Shown: one piece after another, positions 33,044 through 41,655 of the stretch
Layout of the letters: every line of letters starts with the position of its first letter
Position numbering within the stretch: position 1 is the first letter of the stretch
Origin: Terriglobia bacterium
Lineage (GTDB): Bacteria; Acidobacteriota; Terriglobia; JAJPHL01
Reading direction: 5' to 3'
Assembly: GCA_021325275.1 (NCBI GenBank)
Contig: JAJPHL010000071.1
Span: 124,001-188,000, forward strand
Length of the DNA stretch: 64,000 bases
The notes under the pieces: generated by a model
Told to the model about the DNA's origin: nothing
Databases searched by the model: none
The model's input: the letters and a program-made list of their open reading frames with translations, nothing else
Translations under genes and position numbers: made by a program

Positions 33044-33706
33044 TCAATGGGCGGCGGGCAACGTGAACGACACCGTCGTACCGCTCTCAGGTTCCGGCGC
33101 CACCCAGATCTCGCCGCGATGCCTTTCGATCGCCCTCCTGCAGATGGCCAATCCCAGTCCGTTGCCGGCGTGGCTGCGTCCATGAAGGCGCCTGAACGGG
33201 AGAAAAACTCTCTCGTGGTAAGCCGCTTCGATGCCCGGTCCATTGTCGCGGACGGAGAATTCCCATTGATCTCTCATTGCTCTTGCAGAGACGTGAATTC
33301 GGGGAGAATCGCCGCCATGAAACTTGAGAGCGTTCATCAGAAGATGCCGCAAGACCGTGGCGAGTTCGCTCGAATCCCCCATGACCGCCGGCAATGGGTC
33401 GTGCGTGACCACGGCCGCCGATTCTTGAATCTGCATGTCGAGTTGCACCAGGACTTGGCTCAGCACGCCCTCCATCTCCACCCGGGCGTGCGAATTCTCG
33501 ACGGCGCACACGGAGGAGTATTCCATCATGCCGTCGAGCAGCAATTCCATGGCGCGGATCTGATCTTCGATGTCGCCACCCGGCCCCAGTTCGGCGCGCA
33601 GCCGGATTTCCCGCAGCGATTCGCGCAGATCGTGGCAGGCGGCGCAGATGAACTGCTCGAACTCCCGATCGGATTGTTCGACCGGCGCGGACGTGATCTT
33701 ATCCAT
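33044..33706 (-). CDS. short soluble sensor histidine kinase
   Basis: A 220-residue kinase with only transmitter parts. The H-box is FEQFICAACHDLRESLREI with the His before DLR. The ATPase part shows LRHLLMNALKFHG (N-box), VRDNGPGIEAAYHERVFLPF (G1) and GNGLGLAICRRAIERHRGEIWVAPEPESGTTVSF (G2). There is no sensor or membrane segment, so it probably takes its signal from the upstream CheB-CheR hybrid, which it overlaps by eight bases. The spacing between H-box and N-box is short but complete. It resembles the transmitter of the upstream hybrid, suggesting duplication. Confidence 0.9.
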   Translation of the reverse strand: MDKITSAPVEQSDREFEQFICAACHDLRESLREIRLRAELGPGGDIEDQIRAMELLLDGMMEYSSVCAVENSHARVEMEGVLSQVLVQLDMQIQESAAVVTHDPLPAVMGDSSELATVLRHLLMNALKFHGGDSPRIHVSARAMRDQWEFSVRDNGPGIEAAYHERVFLPFRRLHGRSHAGNGLGLAICRRAIERHRGEIWVAPEPESGTTVSFTLPAAH

Positions 33707-36700
33707 GCGAAGCTTTCGACTGAGGGCGCGCGGTTGCCAGAGGGATCGTAAACTTGAATGTGGCGCCGCCGCCGATTTCCGATTCCACCCAAATCCTGCC
33801 GCCGCGGCGCTCTACGATCTTCTTGCAGAGAGCCAACCCGATCCCCGTTCCGGGGATTTCTTTGCCATGCAGCCGCTTCAGGATCCCGAAGATCCGCTCG
33901 GCGTGCTGGGGATCGATGCCGATTCCGTTGTCGCGAACTTCGAACAGCCAGGCCGGTCCGCCATTTTGCGCCGACACATGAATGCGCAAGGGTTCCGCGC
34001 TTCGATACTTGATGGCATTGCCGATCAGGTTCTGGAAAAGCTGCACGAGCATGGCTTCTTCCGCCATCACTGTCGGCAGAGGATCGTAAGTGATGGAGGC
34101 CCGGCTTTCCTTGATGCCCACTTCCAGATTCTTCAGGGCCTGCTCCAGCGCCACGTTGCAATCGATGGAAGTCTCGGCGTGGTCGCCCGCGGTCGTCTCC
34201 CAGTAGGCCAGCAGCGCCTTCATCAAGGCTTCCATGCGCTGCGCGCCTTCCACGGAATACTCGATGTATTGATCTGCTTCCAGGCCCAGTTTGCCGCGAT
34301 ACTCCTGCGCCAGTAGTTCGGTGAAGTTCACCACCATGCGCAGAGGCTCGCGTAAATCGTGCGTCAGGGCGTAGGCGAAGTGTTGCAGCTCCACGTTCAT
34401 GGCCTTGAGCGATTCTTCGGAGCGTTTGCGGCCGGTGATGTCTTCGATCGCCAGCAGAATCGTCGGCTCCTTGGCGTTGGCGTCGAAGACTTCACTGGCG
34501 TTCAACAACATTACTTTCCGGCCGACGTGTTCAAAGTTGTGCTCCACTTCGAAATCGCGAATACTGGAGTGCGCGGGCAGAATTTGGTGCAGCAGTTCGC
34601 GCAGGCGCGGAATGTTCCATTGGCCGTCGCCCAATTCGAAGATCAACCGCCCTTCGGTCTCCTGGGGGGAAACCTGAAAAACTTTGTAGAAGGCCTGGTT
34701 GGCGGCCACCACGACCAGATTCTTGTGCAAGACCAGGAGCGGCTCATGCACCGCTTCGACGATCGCTTCGGCAAAATCGCGGCCGCGCTTCTCGGCGTCA
34801 ATGTCGATCAACATGAAGACCGCACCGTCACATTGGCCGTTCGGTCCCACCGTCGGCCGGATGCGCCGCGAATACCAGCGCCCGTTGAGATCCCGGAGGT
34901 CGAGGCGTTTGATCGTCTGGCCGGTCATCGCGGTCAACAAATCTTGCCGGAAGCCGGGCAGTTCGATTTCCGGCCGCAGATCGGTCACCGGTCTTCCCAC
35001 ATCGGAGGGAGCCAGATTCAACAGCGGCATCATGGCCTTCGTGAAGCGGCGGATGCGCAGATCCTTGCCGACCATGACCAAGGGAATGCTGATGCTCTCC
35101 TGAAGATTCGCGAGGTCCAGATTGAGTTGGACCAATTGCGCGTTGCGATTTCGCAGATCTTCGTTGAGGGTGTGCAGTTCTTCGTTTCCCGCTTGTAATT
35201 CTTCTTGCGCCGTTTCCAATTCCTCATTGCCCGCCTGGGCCTCTTCGCTGACCGATTTGAGTTCCTGCAAGGCGGCGTCCTTGCTGGCGACGAGCGACCG
35301 CAGATACTCAGTCGTGGAAGCCAGATCTTTGGTCAACTCCGCGACGGTTCGTCTGTCGTGGTGCGCGGGCTCCTGTTCCGGCACGGGCGGTTTGGTTTTT
35401 CGCCGCGCAAGCAGAAGCGGGGCCCTCGCCGCAAGGTTCCACCGTCCGGCCAGCTCGATTTCGCGGTCCAGTGGCGAATCGACGCCGGATCCTTCATGGT
35501 CTTGCGTCGCTTGACGGCGATACAGCTTGTTCTTCTTGCTCACCGGCCGGAACAAATCGGAAAACGCGCCGATGCTCTCGGACGATCCCAGCACCAGGAA
35601 GCCGTCTCGCTGGAGTGCATAGTGAAAGACGGGCACGATCCGCCGCTGCAGCCAGGAGCCGAGATAGATGAGCACATTGCAACAACTGATCAGATCGATG
35701 CGGGAAAACGGCGGATCTTTGGCCAGATTCTGGCGGGCGAAAACGCAGACATCGCGAAGGTGCTTCGCAATCCGGAAGCCTTGCTCCGCCGGCGCGAAGA
35801 AACGAGCGCGCCGCTTGGGCGAAACGGCCGCCAGGGCCACTTCCGAATAGATACCGGCGCGCGCCTTGTCGATGACGGCCTCATTCGCGTCGGTGGCAAA
35901 GACCTGGAACGGCACGCGGACCTTGGCGGCTTCCAGAAACTCGGTCAAACACATCGCGATGGAATACGCTTCTTCCCCGGTGGAGCAACCAGGCACCCAG
36001 ATTCTGATGGGCAGGCGATGGTGTTTTCGCTTGGCCAGCAGAGCGGGAAAGACCGTCTTCTTGAGGTCCACGAAGATGCCGGGATCGCGAAAGAACGCCG
36101 TGACCGTGATGAAGAAGTCCTGGCACAGGGCGTTGGCTTCATCCTGGTTGCGGGCCACTTCAGCCGTGTATTCGGGCAGGCTCGAAAAGCCGCGTAGGGC
36201 CATGCGGCGCAGCAAACGCCGGCGAATGGTGCTGTGCTTGTAGTATGTGAAATCGACGCCGCAGTCTTTCCGAAGGATGTCAAAGATCTTAACCAGGTCC
36301 GGCTCGGCCTCCGGCGGGGGCGGGTTCTCGGTCTGCAACTCCGCTTCGAGTGCGCTTTCCACCTGGGCCGCCCGCACGTTTCTGATTCTCTCCGCTTCGG
36401 ATGCCGTGCCGCCGTTTGCACCAGGCGCCTCGCCCAGATGACGGGCAATCGCGGCGGGCGATAGAACGAAGTCCACCACGCCCAGATCGATGGCGCTCTT
36501 AGGCATCTCCTGGAATTTCGTGGATTCCAAATCTTGCGCGAAAGTCGTACCGCCGCCCGCGCGGATGGCCTTCAGGCCCAGCGTCCCACCGTTTCCCGTA
36601 CCTGACAAAACGACTCCGACCGCCCCTTTACGGCGTTCCCTGGCCAGAGTGATCAGAAACGCGTCGATCGGCTCGCTCCGGCCTGATTTCGACCGCGGAG

Positions 36701-37040
36701 TGGGCAGCAAACTGCCATCGGAAAGCGTCAGGTTACAATCCGGCGCGATCACGTATACGTGATTGGCTTCGATGCGAGTCTTCGCTCGAACTTCCGCTAC
36801 CGGCATCTTGGTGGACGGCGAAAGCAATTCGGGCAGGTGGCTCTTGTGCGCGGGATCAAGGTGTTGAATCAGGACGAACGCTTTGCCGGTAGAGGCGGAA
36901 AGGCTCCCGAGCAATTCCTTAAAGGCGTGCAAACCGCCGGCGGAGGCTCCGATGGCAACAACGGGAACAACGCCACGTGCACCCGCTGCCTTGGGCGGCG
37001 GGCGCGAGCGCAAAACTTTTTTCGTGGAATCGCCTTTCAT
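33699..37040 (-). CDS. CheB-CheR-PAS-histidine kinase hybrid
   Basis: A 1113-residue cytoplasmic fusion. Residues 25-205 form a CheB methylesterase domain with catalytic Ser in GASAGG (S33) and His in IQHLDP (H60). Residues 245-500 form a CheR methyltransferase domain with SAM motif PGCSTGEEAYSI. Residues 565-650 form a coiled coil (EEAQAGNEELETAQEELQ). Two PAS-like domains follow (650-755 and 765-880), then a transmitter with H894 in ALTHDLREPLR and G-boxes NGIGID and GTGIGLALC. The usual catalytic Asp of CheB (SGTGSDG in relatives) is replaced: the motif reads SGTGNGG. No chemoreceptors or other Che genes are near, so it is a signalling hybrid rather than a chemotaxis enzyme. Confidence 0.93.
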   Translation of the reverse strand: MKGDSTKKVLRSRPPPKAAGARGVVPVVAIGASAGGLHAFKELLGSLSASTGKAFVLIQHLDPAHKSHLPELLSPSTKMPVAEVRAKTRIEANHVYVIAPDCNLTLSDGSLLPTPRSKSGRSEPIDAFLITLARERRKGAVGVVLSGTGNGGTLGLKAIRAGGGTTFAQDLESTKFQEMPKSAIDLGVVDFVLSPAAIARHLGEAPGANGGTASEAERIRNVRAAQVESALEAELQTENPPPPEAEPDLVKIFDILRKDCGVDFTYYKHSTIRRRLLRRMALRGFSSLPEYTAEVARNQDEANALCQDFFITVTAFFRDPGIFVDLKKTVFPALLAKRKHHRLPIRIWVPGCSTGEEAYSIAMCLTEFLEAAKVRVPFQVFATDANEAVIDKARAGIYSEVALAAVSPKRRARFFAPAEQGFRIAKHLRDVCVFARQNLAKDPPFSRIDLISCCNVLIYLGSWLQRRIVPVFHYALQRDGFLVLGSSESIGAFSDLFRPVSKKNKLYRRQATQDHEGSGVDSPLDREIELAGRWNLAARAPLLLARRKTKPPVPEQEPAHHDRRTVAELTKDLASTTEYLRSLVASKDAALQELKSVSEEAQAGNEELETAQEELQAGNEELHTLNEDLRNRNAQLVQLNLDLANLQESISIPLVMVGKDLRIRRFTKAMMPLLNLAPSDVGRPVTDLRPEIELPGFRQDLLTAMTGQTIKRLDLRDLNGRWYSRRIRPTVGPNGQCDGAVFMLIDIDAEKRGRDFAEAIVEAVHEPLLVLHKNLVVVAANQAFYKVFQVSPQETEGRLIFELGDGQWNIPRLRELLHQILPAHSSIRDFEVEHNFEHVGRKVMLLNASEVFDANAKEPTILLAIEDITGRKRSEESLKAMNVELQHFAYALTHDLREPLRMVVNFTELLAQEYRGKLGLEADQYIEYSVEGAQRMEALMKALLAYWETTAGDHAETSIDCNVALEQALKNLEVGIKESRASITYDPLPTVMAEEAMLVQLFQNLIGNAIKYRSAEPLRIHVSAQNGGPAWLFEVRDNGIGIDPQHAERIFGILKRLHGKEIPGTGIGLALCKKIVERRGGRIWVESEIGGGATFKFTIPLATARPQSKASHG

Positions 37041-37051
37041 GCGATCACCTT

Positions 37052-37519
37052 TCAGGAGACAGCCGGAGTCGTCGCCGTTAACCCAGTGCCGAAACCAGCT
37101 CGTAGCAAACCCTCGACGGTCTTCCCGATTTGCATGAACTGTTCGAGGCCGGAAGGCTTAAAGATGAACTTGTCCACGCCCAAGCGGACCAGAGACTCCC
37201 GGTCGCGCGCCGATTCCGAGGAGCTCCACACGCAGGCCGGAACTCCATCTAAATGCCTCGCGCTTCGCACCGCGCGAATCACATCTTCTCCGCCAATCTT
37301 GGGCAGATTCAAATCCACCAGAATCAAGTCCGGGCGCGGACTGTTGGCGTACTCGCCCTCGCGGCGAATGAAAGCCAGAGCCGCGCCGCCATCCCGCAGG
37401 TGGGTCAGTTCGAAATTGATCTTTTGGCGGTTCAAGGCGCGTTGCAGAAGGAAGACGTCCGATCCGTTGTCCTCGACGATCACAATGGAATACGGACGGC
37501 TCGTGGCCGACAGTTTCAC
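37052..37519 (-). CDS. single-domain response regulator (Rcp1-type receiver)
   Basis: A 155-residue receiver beginning with GTG (VKLSATSRPYSIVIVEDNGSD), preceded by TTGGAGGAAGAAG. The acceptor Asp is in LILVDLNLPKIGG, Ser/Thr in CVWSSSES and the conserved Lys in FIFKPSG. The long loop between strands and the helix VFLLQRALNRQKINFEL are typical of Rcp1-like receivers that partner kinases. Its gene is 11 bases before the CheB-CheR hybrid and it is presumably phosphorylated by that kinase or the short one. A sigma-54-type promoter lies 91-106 bp upstream. Confidence 0.92.
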   Translation of the reverse strand: MKLSATSRPYSIVIVEDNGSDVFLLQRALNRQKINFELTHLRDGGAALAFIRREGEYANSPRPDLILVDLNLPKIGGEDVIRAVRSARHLDGVPACVWSSSESARDRESLVRLGVDKFIFKPSGLEQFMQIGKTVEGLLRAGFGTGLTATTPAVS

Positions 37520-37609
37520 GCTTCTTCCTCCAATACTCGCTCTTATGGCCATTTTAACTCACTTTCCGGTAATCGAGGTCGCTTGTTGGGCTCGAACGCT
37601 CTGGTTTGA

Positions 37610-37625
37610 TGCACGGGACTTGCCA
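37610..37625 (-). promoter_or_regulatory. sigma-54-type promoter for the receiver/CheB-CheR run
   Basis: Minus-strand TGGCAAGTCCCGTGCA keeps GG-N10-GC, 91-106 bp before the GTG start at 37519. Confidence 0.7.
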
Positions 37626-37695
37626 AATCTTGCGGTTTTCGTTGCAATGATTTACAGATTCGTCAATCGGGAATTGCATCGCTGGAACGTTCGGA

Positions 37696-37737
37696 TTGCA
37701 CAGGGCTTGCATCGCGCGCTTGCACTGCCCGATTGCA
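37696..37737. promoter_or_regulatory. cluster of TGCA half-sites
   Basis: Four TTGCA half-sites occur in 42 bases (37696, 37707, 37720, 37733), 71-112 bp behind the -24 element at 37625. They do not form the exact TGCAR-N3-YTGCA pair, so spacing differs from the other sites. Confidence 0.4.
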
Positions 37738-38337
37738 CTACTGGCCGGGGCCCGAAGTCTGTTTGGCCCGCACGATGAACCGCTTGGGGGCGTTGCCGAT
37801 GTAGAAAAATGGATAGCAGGTGACCATGGTCAGCACATTTTCCTGCGACGGCGCCAACACCTCAATGTCTTCCGGCGCGACGACGCGCAAGGATTCCACT
37901 TCATAGGTGAACTCGCCGTCCATGGTCGAGAATCCGATGCTGTCGCCCGTATGCAAGTCGCCCAGCCGCCGGAAAAACGTGTCGCGATGCGCCGCTACGC
38001 CGACGTTCCCCCGTTGACCCGGAAACGGTGTCGACGGAATGTGCCCCACGGCGGTCCGCAGCGTTTTCGCGTCATCGCCCTCGCTGACCATGGCCGACAG
38101 GCGCAGCTTGGGAATCCAGATCCGCCCGACAATGGAATGATGGGGAGAATCGGCCGGCAAGCGCCGGGCCTGGGCCCCTTCAAGACGCAACGGCGCAACC
38201 TGTTGTAAGTCGCGATCGAACGTCCAGGCCGCGTAGGCTTGCGATGCCGCGCGTTCGCCGAAGACAAACCCGTAAGTCGCCAAGCAACCCACTCCGACAA
38301 TCAATAGCAAGCCGCGAATCGGCGAGAGCGCTCTCAT
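37738..38337 (-). CDS. class D-like sortase
   Basis: A 199-residue sortase with an N-terminal membrane helix (GLLLIVGVGCLATYGFVFG). The catalytic residues are present: His in GVAAHRDTFF (H117), Cys in MVTCYPFFY (C174) and Arg in KRFIVRA (R186 or R190). The TCYPF wording and HSIVGRIWIPKLRLSAMVSEGDDAKTL N-terminal strands fit class D sortases, some of which recognise LPNTA-type signals. The gene overlaps the VWA gene by four bases and lies 0.9 kb from a gene encoding an LPATA protein, its likely substrate. Sortases are uncommon in diderm bacteria, and what the substrate is linked to is not known here. Confidence 0.92.
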   Translation of the reverse strand: MRALSPIRGLLLIVGVGCLATYGFVFGERAASQAYAAWTFDRDLQQVAPLRLEGAQARRLPADSPHHSIVGRIWIPKLRLSAMVSEGDDAKTLRTAVGHIPSTPFPGQRGNVGVAAHRDTFFRRLGDLHTGDSIGFSTMDGEFTYEVESLRVVAPEDIEVLAPSQENVLTMVTCYPFFYIGNAPKRFIVRAKQTSGPGQ

Positions 38338-39218
38338 GGCACCAAATAGCTGGTGCGCGTCCGCACGGTCAGCTTCTGCCCGTCGCGTTGCGCAGCCACT
38401 TTAATCTTGCGCAGCGATCCCTTGGCTTGGTCGCCCACCGGGACGTAGCCGATCGTGTAGCGGGCGCGCATATCGCTGGCCACGCGCCGGCAAATCTCGG
38501 TGACTTGGGAAGTCTCTTGCGGTAGATACGTTTCGCCGCCGCTCACGCCGGACAGTTGACGCAGCAGACCGGGATTCCGATCCTCATCGCTCTCGTCGAA
38601 CAGCCCGATGGTATAGATGGTCGCGCGCGATTCCTGAACCATGCGCCTGACTTCGTCAAGGGTGTGGGTACTGTGGTTGTCGCCGCCGTCGCTGACCAGA
38701 ACCAGCGTTTTTTTGTCGCGCTGACCTAGCTGAAGATGCTTCAAGGCGATGGTAATCGCGTCGTAGAGCGCCGTCCGGCCTTCGGGCCTGGCCATCGAGA
38801 GCGCCGCGCGCAGTTGATTGACGTTGTCGCTGAAAGGCAGTTCGGCGGGCAGACCCATGGAGACCGCATCGTTGAAGTTCACGATGAATATTTCATCGCG
38901 AGGATTGCTCGCCGAGATAAAGGCCATCGCCGCGGTGACCACTTCGTTGTACTTCGTCTGCATGCTCCCGCTGGTATCGATGACCAAGCCAATGGTGACG
39001 GGAACGTCTTCGCGGGAGAAGTGCGTAATGGTTTGAAGCTTGCCGTTTTCGAAGACCTGGAAGTTGTCCTTGGAAAGATCGGGGGCGTATCCGCCTTTGG
39101 AGTTTTTGACGCTCACATCCAGCAGCACAAAATTGGAGGTCGAAGAGAACTTGACATCCTGCGCGGCGGCGGCCGTCAGAAAAACCAGCAACGCGAGAGT
39201 GGCAGAGATACGCTTCAC
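38334..39218 (-). CDS. secreted VWFA-related protein (acidobacterial type)
   Basis: A 294-residue exported protein with a signal peptide ending AAAAQD. It carries NFVLLDVSVKNSKGGYAPDLSKDNFQVFENGK, the entry to the acidobacterial VWFA-related domain. The metal-ion-dependent adhesion site is VIDTSGSM (81-86), with later LVLVSDGGDNHSTHT. It probably binds a protein partner through a divalent ion. The start is GTG. It has no sorting signal of its own, so it may help present or assemble the LPATA protein for the sortase encoded by the next, overlapping gene. Confidence 0.9.
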   Translation of the reverse strand: MKRISATLALLVFLTAAAAQDVKFSSTSNFVLLDVSVKNSKGGYAPDLSKDNFQVFENGKLQTITHFSREDVPVTIGLVIDTSGSMQTKYNEVVTAAMAFISASNPRDEIFIVNFNDAVSMGLPAELPFSDNVNQLRAALSMARPEGRTALYDAITIALKHLQLGQRDKKTLVLVSDGGDNHSTHTLDEVRRMVQESRATIYTIGLFDESDEDRNPGLLRQLSGVSGGETYLPQETSQVTEICRRVASDMRARYTIGYVPVGDQAKGSLRKIKVAAQRDGQKLTVRTRTSYLVP

Positions 39219-39280
39219 ACAATCCCGAATTTCTCCGCCGGCTCGACCAGCGATTCCGCTGGCCGGCCGACAGAAACATG

Positions 39281-40006
39281 CTACGCGGAGCGCTTGCGCT
39301 TGCTGAAGAACAGCATCCCGCTCGCGGACGAAAGCAGACCGATCAAGCCGATCAACGGCATCGGGCTGGCGGTCGCCGGGAGCGCAGGCGTTACCGGCGC
39401 TGCGGCGACGGGCATCGGATCCGCAGCCGGCGTCGGAGCCGCTTCAACAGTTGCGACTGGCGCGACGTAAGCCGGAACTTCAACCGGCTCCACGACGACG
39501 CCGGTCGGTTGCGCGACGGCTACCTTGGCAGTTTTCAACTCCGCGTCCGTGGCCACTTCGACCACCGGGACGGGAGCTTTCCCGAATGCAGCGATACCCA
39601 CGGCCACATCCTTGGGATACGCAAACTCTTGGCCGAAATTATCGCCTGGGTAGAACCAAGCGCGCATGGCCTTGGTCTGTCCGGCCGGAACTTCCCAGAA
39701 AGTGAACGCCGACTTGCCGGTGACGGTCAAGCGATAGTTGGGAATCGCCAGAATCGTGGTGATCACGGTCTTCCCATCCTCGGCGAAAACGCGGACAATG
39801 TGGCGGTCCGCGGAGGAATCGACGAGCACCATGACGTACGTTCCGGGCTGCAGCGTGACGCTGTGGTCGGGATCGCAGCAGGACGGCATCCGGATCGGCT
39901 CCGTAATGGTCAGCGTGGTTTTCTTGTTCCATTCGTCCGCGTGGACGCTGGGCACCAGCAGAAGGCCGGCGATTGCTGTTAGCACAAGACTAGATAGAAA
40001 CTTCAT
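39281..40006 (-). CDS. surface protein with LPATA sortase signal
   Basis: A 241-residue exported protein. The signal peptide is MKFLSSLVLTAIAGLLLVPSVHAD. Residues 25-150 form a beta-domain (TLTITEPIRMPSCCDPDHSVTLQPGTYV, HIVRVFAEDGKTVITTI, FTFWEVPAGQTKAMRAWFYPGD). Residues 165-205 are Pro/Ala/Val-rich. The C-terminus is LPATA at 209-213, then a hydrophobic stretch (PLIGLIGLLSSASGMLFF) and KRKRSA, the complete layout of a sortase signal. The start at 40006 is chosen by the signal peptide and AAGGAG 13 bases upstream. It precedes the VWA and sortase genes on the same strand. Ligand unknown. Confidence 0.9.
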   Translation of the reverse strand: MKFLSSLVLTAIAGLLLVPSVHADEWNKKTTLTITEPIRMPSCCDPDHSVTLQPGTYVMVLVDSSADRHIVRVFAEDGKTVITTILAIPNYRLTVTGKSAFTFWEVPAGQTKAMRAWFYPGDNFGQEFAYPKDVAVGIAAFGKAPVPVVEVATDAELKTAKVAVAQPTGVVVEPVEVPAYVAPVATVEAAPTPAADPMPVAAAPVTPALPATASPMPLIGLIGLLSSASGMLFFSKRKRSA

Positions 40007-40064
40007 TTGGATAGAGTGCTCCTTGTTCTGATTGCCGGCAACTGTTCCGGTCATCTTTACTAAG

Positions 40065-40080
40065 GGCAGGCGGAGCACCA
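40065..40080 (-). promoter_or_regulatory. sigma-54-type promoter for the LPATA/VWA/sortase run
   Basis: Minus-strand TGGTGCTCCGCCTGCC keeps GG-N10-GC with CTGC at -12, 59-74 bp before the ATG. Confidence 0.6.
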
Positions 40081-40143
40081 CCGCCAAGTCTATGAGGATG
40101 CACGCTTGCGTGTAGCGGGAGTCTGCGGGAATTGCAGAACTAA

Positions 40144-40158
40144 GTGCAAGAAATGCAG
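40144..40158. promoter_or_regulatory. TGCA-type site upstream of the LPATA promoter
   Basis: GTGCAA-GAA-ATGCAG is close to the shared motif and lies 64 bp behind the -24 element. Confidence 0.45.
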
Positions 40159-40161
40159 GAA

Positions 40162-40290
40162 GGGGAAAAACGCAAATCAAAAATCAACAATCAAAGATCA
40201 AAAATCAAAAATGGGGAACAAAACAATGCCCCGTTCTTCACTTTTGATTTTTGCCTTTTGATTTTTGATTTTTGATTTGCGTTTTCCCCC
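40162..40290. repeat. 129-base imperfect inverted repeat made of ATCAAAA units
   Basis: The left arm (40162-40212) holds five ATCAA-type units between GGGGAAAAACGCAAATC and ATGGGG. The right arm repeats the complement, TTTGATTTTTG, and ends GATTTGCGTTTTCCCC. It ends exactly at the stop codon of the phospholipase gene. It may act as a terminator for that gene, but the heptamer repetition is odd for a plain terminator. Confidence 0.7.
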
Positions 40291-41577
40291 TCATTCGTCG
40301 CGTGTCGGTGAAGCGGGGACCGCTTGTTTCAACTGATCCAGTTGCGCCAGCGCTTGCTGCCAGCGGGCGGCATCCTTTTTCGTCGCGTTCGCTGCCGCAG
40401 GGTCGGCATAGAAGCGCAGAATATCGGCGCGTAACTCCGGCGAGACCTGGCTGAAGTTATTCTTCGCCAGTTGACCCAAGAGTTTGGCGTAAGCATCGTC
40501 GGTCAACTCGTATTCCGCGGCTTTGGTCGGCTGGCCGGTATCGAAGTCGCAGTTCGGAAGGCGCAGCGTCGACGAACCGACTTCCGCGATGAACAGCTTG
40601 TATCGATCCACGGTCGCCAGGATGCTTTTGAAGTACAGGTCTTCCGTCTGAGGCGTGGGATAGTTGAAAGCCATCGCCTTGAACGGTCCGATTTTGGGCA
40701 TTTCACGCAGGAGTGTGGATAGCACGCGCGTACCGAAGCCGGGCTTCACGTAGTCCTTGCCCCACTTTTTCTCGTAGTCGGAGCGCGACAGGCGGAAAAG
40801 AAACTTCCGCTTATTGACGGTGGACTTCTCCGCGAGAATTTCCTTCTTGTGGGTTTGCAACGCAACCTTGGTCATCTCCGGAATCATGCGGCTGACGGCC
40901 CATCGATAGGAACCGATGGCCAGATCTTCGTGCGCCAACACGTCTGTCAATTCCAAGCCGTAGACGGATGGAAAGACGCGTTCCAGGAGGGGCTTCGACA
41001 CTTGAAACCCGATGAACTGATGATACTGCTCCGAGGCATAGCGATTCTTTGCCACCTGCGTCGTGTCGAATCCGAACTCGATCCGCAAGTGGGCATTCTT
41101 GTTGTCCGCATAACGGACCGAGTTGCCGAACTTCGCGCGCAGTTTGGGATACTCGATGGCCACGGCCCGATTCACCGAGGGATGACCGGTGATGTCGGCG
41201 GCATAGTGCGAGAGCGCACCGAGCGCGAACGCGAACTCGTTGAGGTCCTGGCTCTGGTCGAGCAGCGCGATGACGAAATCGCCGCTGCGAACGTAGTGCG
41301 CCAGATTGCTGAATTCCACGCTGCCGAACGGATAGTAGCCCAGATCCTGGATCACCGCGCCGCCATAAGCGTAGGCATGCGCGGCGGTGATTTGGTCGGC
41401 GGTGGAATCCGGAAAGCGTTTCAACAGCAGAGGCTTGATAGAATCGGTCCACAGCAAGTCGACGATTTCTTCATGCGTCAAGACCGAGTAGGCCCAAACG
41501 GGCATACTTCCCGCCATCGCCAGAAAGATGAAGACCAGGACCACGGTCGTGACTTGTGCCGTTCTCGGTAGTGCCAT
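40291..41577 (-). CDS. secreted zinc-dependent phospholipase C-like protein
   Basis: A 428-residue exported protein; the signal peptide ends MPVWAYS. It has the histidine pattern of the zinc-dependent phospholipase C/S1-P1 nuclease fold: LTHEEIVDLLW, AYAYGGAVIQDLGYYPFG, FALGALSHYAADITGHPSVN and AIEYPKLRAKFG. Members hydrolyse phospholipids or have related phosphoester activity, but many in this group are uncharacterised. The C-terminal 200 residues are helical and not recognised. The ATG at 41577 follows ACAGGAGAG. It is separated from the upstream gene by a strong hairpin, so it is probably transcribed on its own. Confidence 0.85.
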   Translation of the reverse strand: MALPRTAQVTTVVLVFIFLAMAGSMPVWAYSVLTHEEIVDLLWTDSIKPLLLKRFPDSTADQITAAHAYAYGGAVIQDLGYYPFGSVEFSNLAHYVRSGDFVIALLDQSQDLNEFAFALGALSHYAADITGHPSVNRAVAIEYPKLRAKFGNSVRYADNKNAHLRIEFGFDTTQVAKNRYASEQYHQFIGFQVSKPLLERVFPSVYGLELTDVLAHEDLAIGSYRWAVSRMIPEMTKVALQTHKKEILAEKSTVNKRKFLFRLSRSDYEKKWGKDYVKPGFGTRVLSTLLREMPKIGPFKAMAFNYPTPQTEDLYFKSILATVDRYKLFIAEVGSSTLRLPNCDFDTGQPTKAAEYELTDDAYAKLLGQLAKNNFSQVSPELRADILRFYADPAAANATKKDAARWQQALAQLDQLKQAVPASPTRDE

Positions 41578-41606
41578 CGTCTCTCCTGTATCGCTTTTCA
41601 CAGCCG

Positions 41607-41641
41607 ATGAGGCCCGACCGGTTCACCGATTCGGGCCTCAT
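41607..41641 (-). terminator. strong hairpin between secreted-protein genes
   Basis: ATGAGGCCCGA (41607-41617) pairs perfectly with TCGGGCCTCAT (41631-41641). It lies 15 bases after the stop at 41656 on the minus strand. No T-run is present, so this is a terminator without the usual tail or an mRNA-stabilising stem. Confidence 0.65.
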
Positions 41642-41655
41642 TTCGCTGCGAGTGA

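Noticed and set aside
40170-40280. CRISPR array made of ATCAAAA repeats
   Set aside because: The units are too short, have no spacers of constant length and form an inverted repeat; no cas genes are present.
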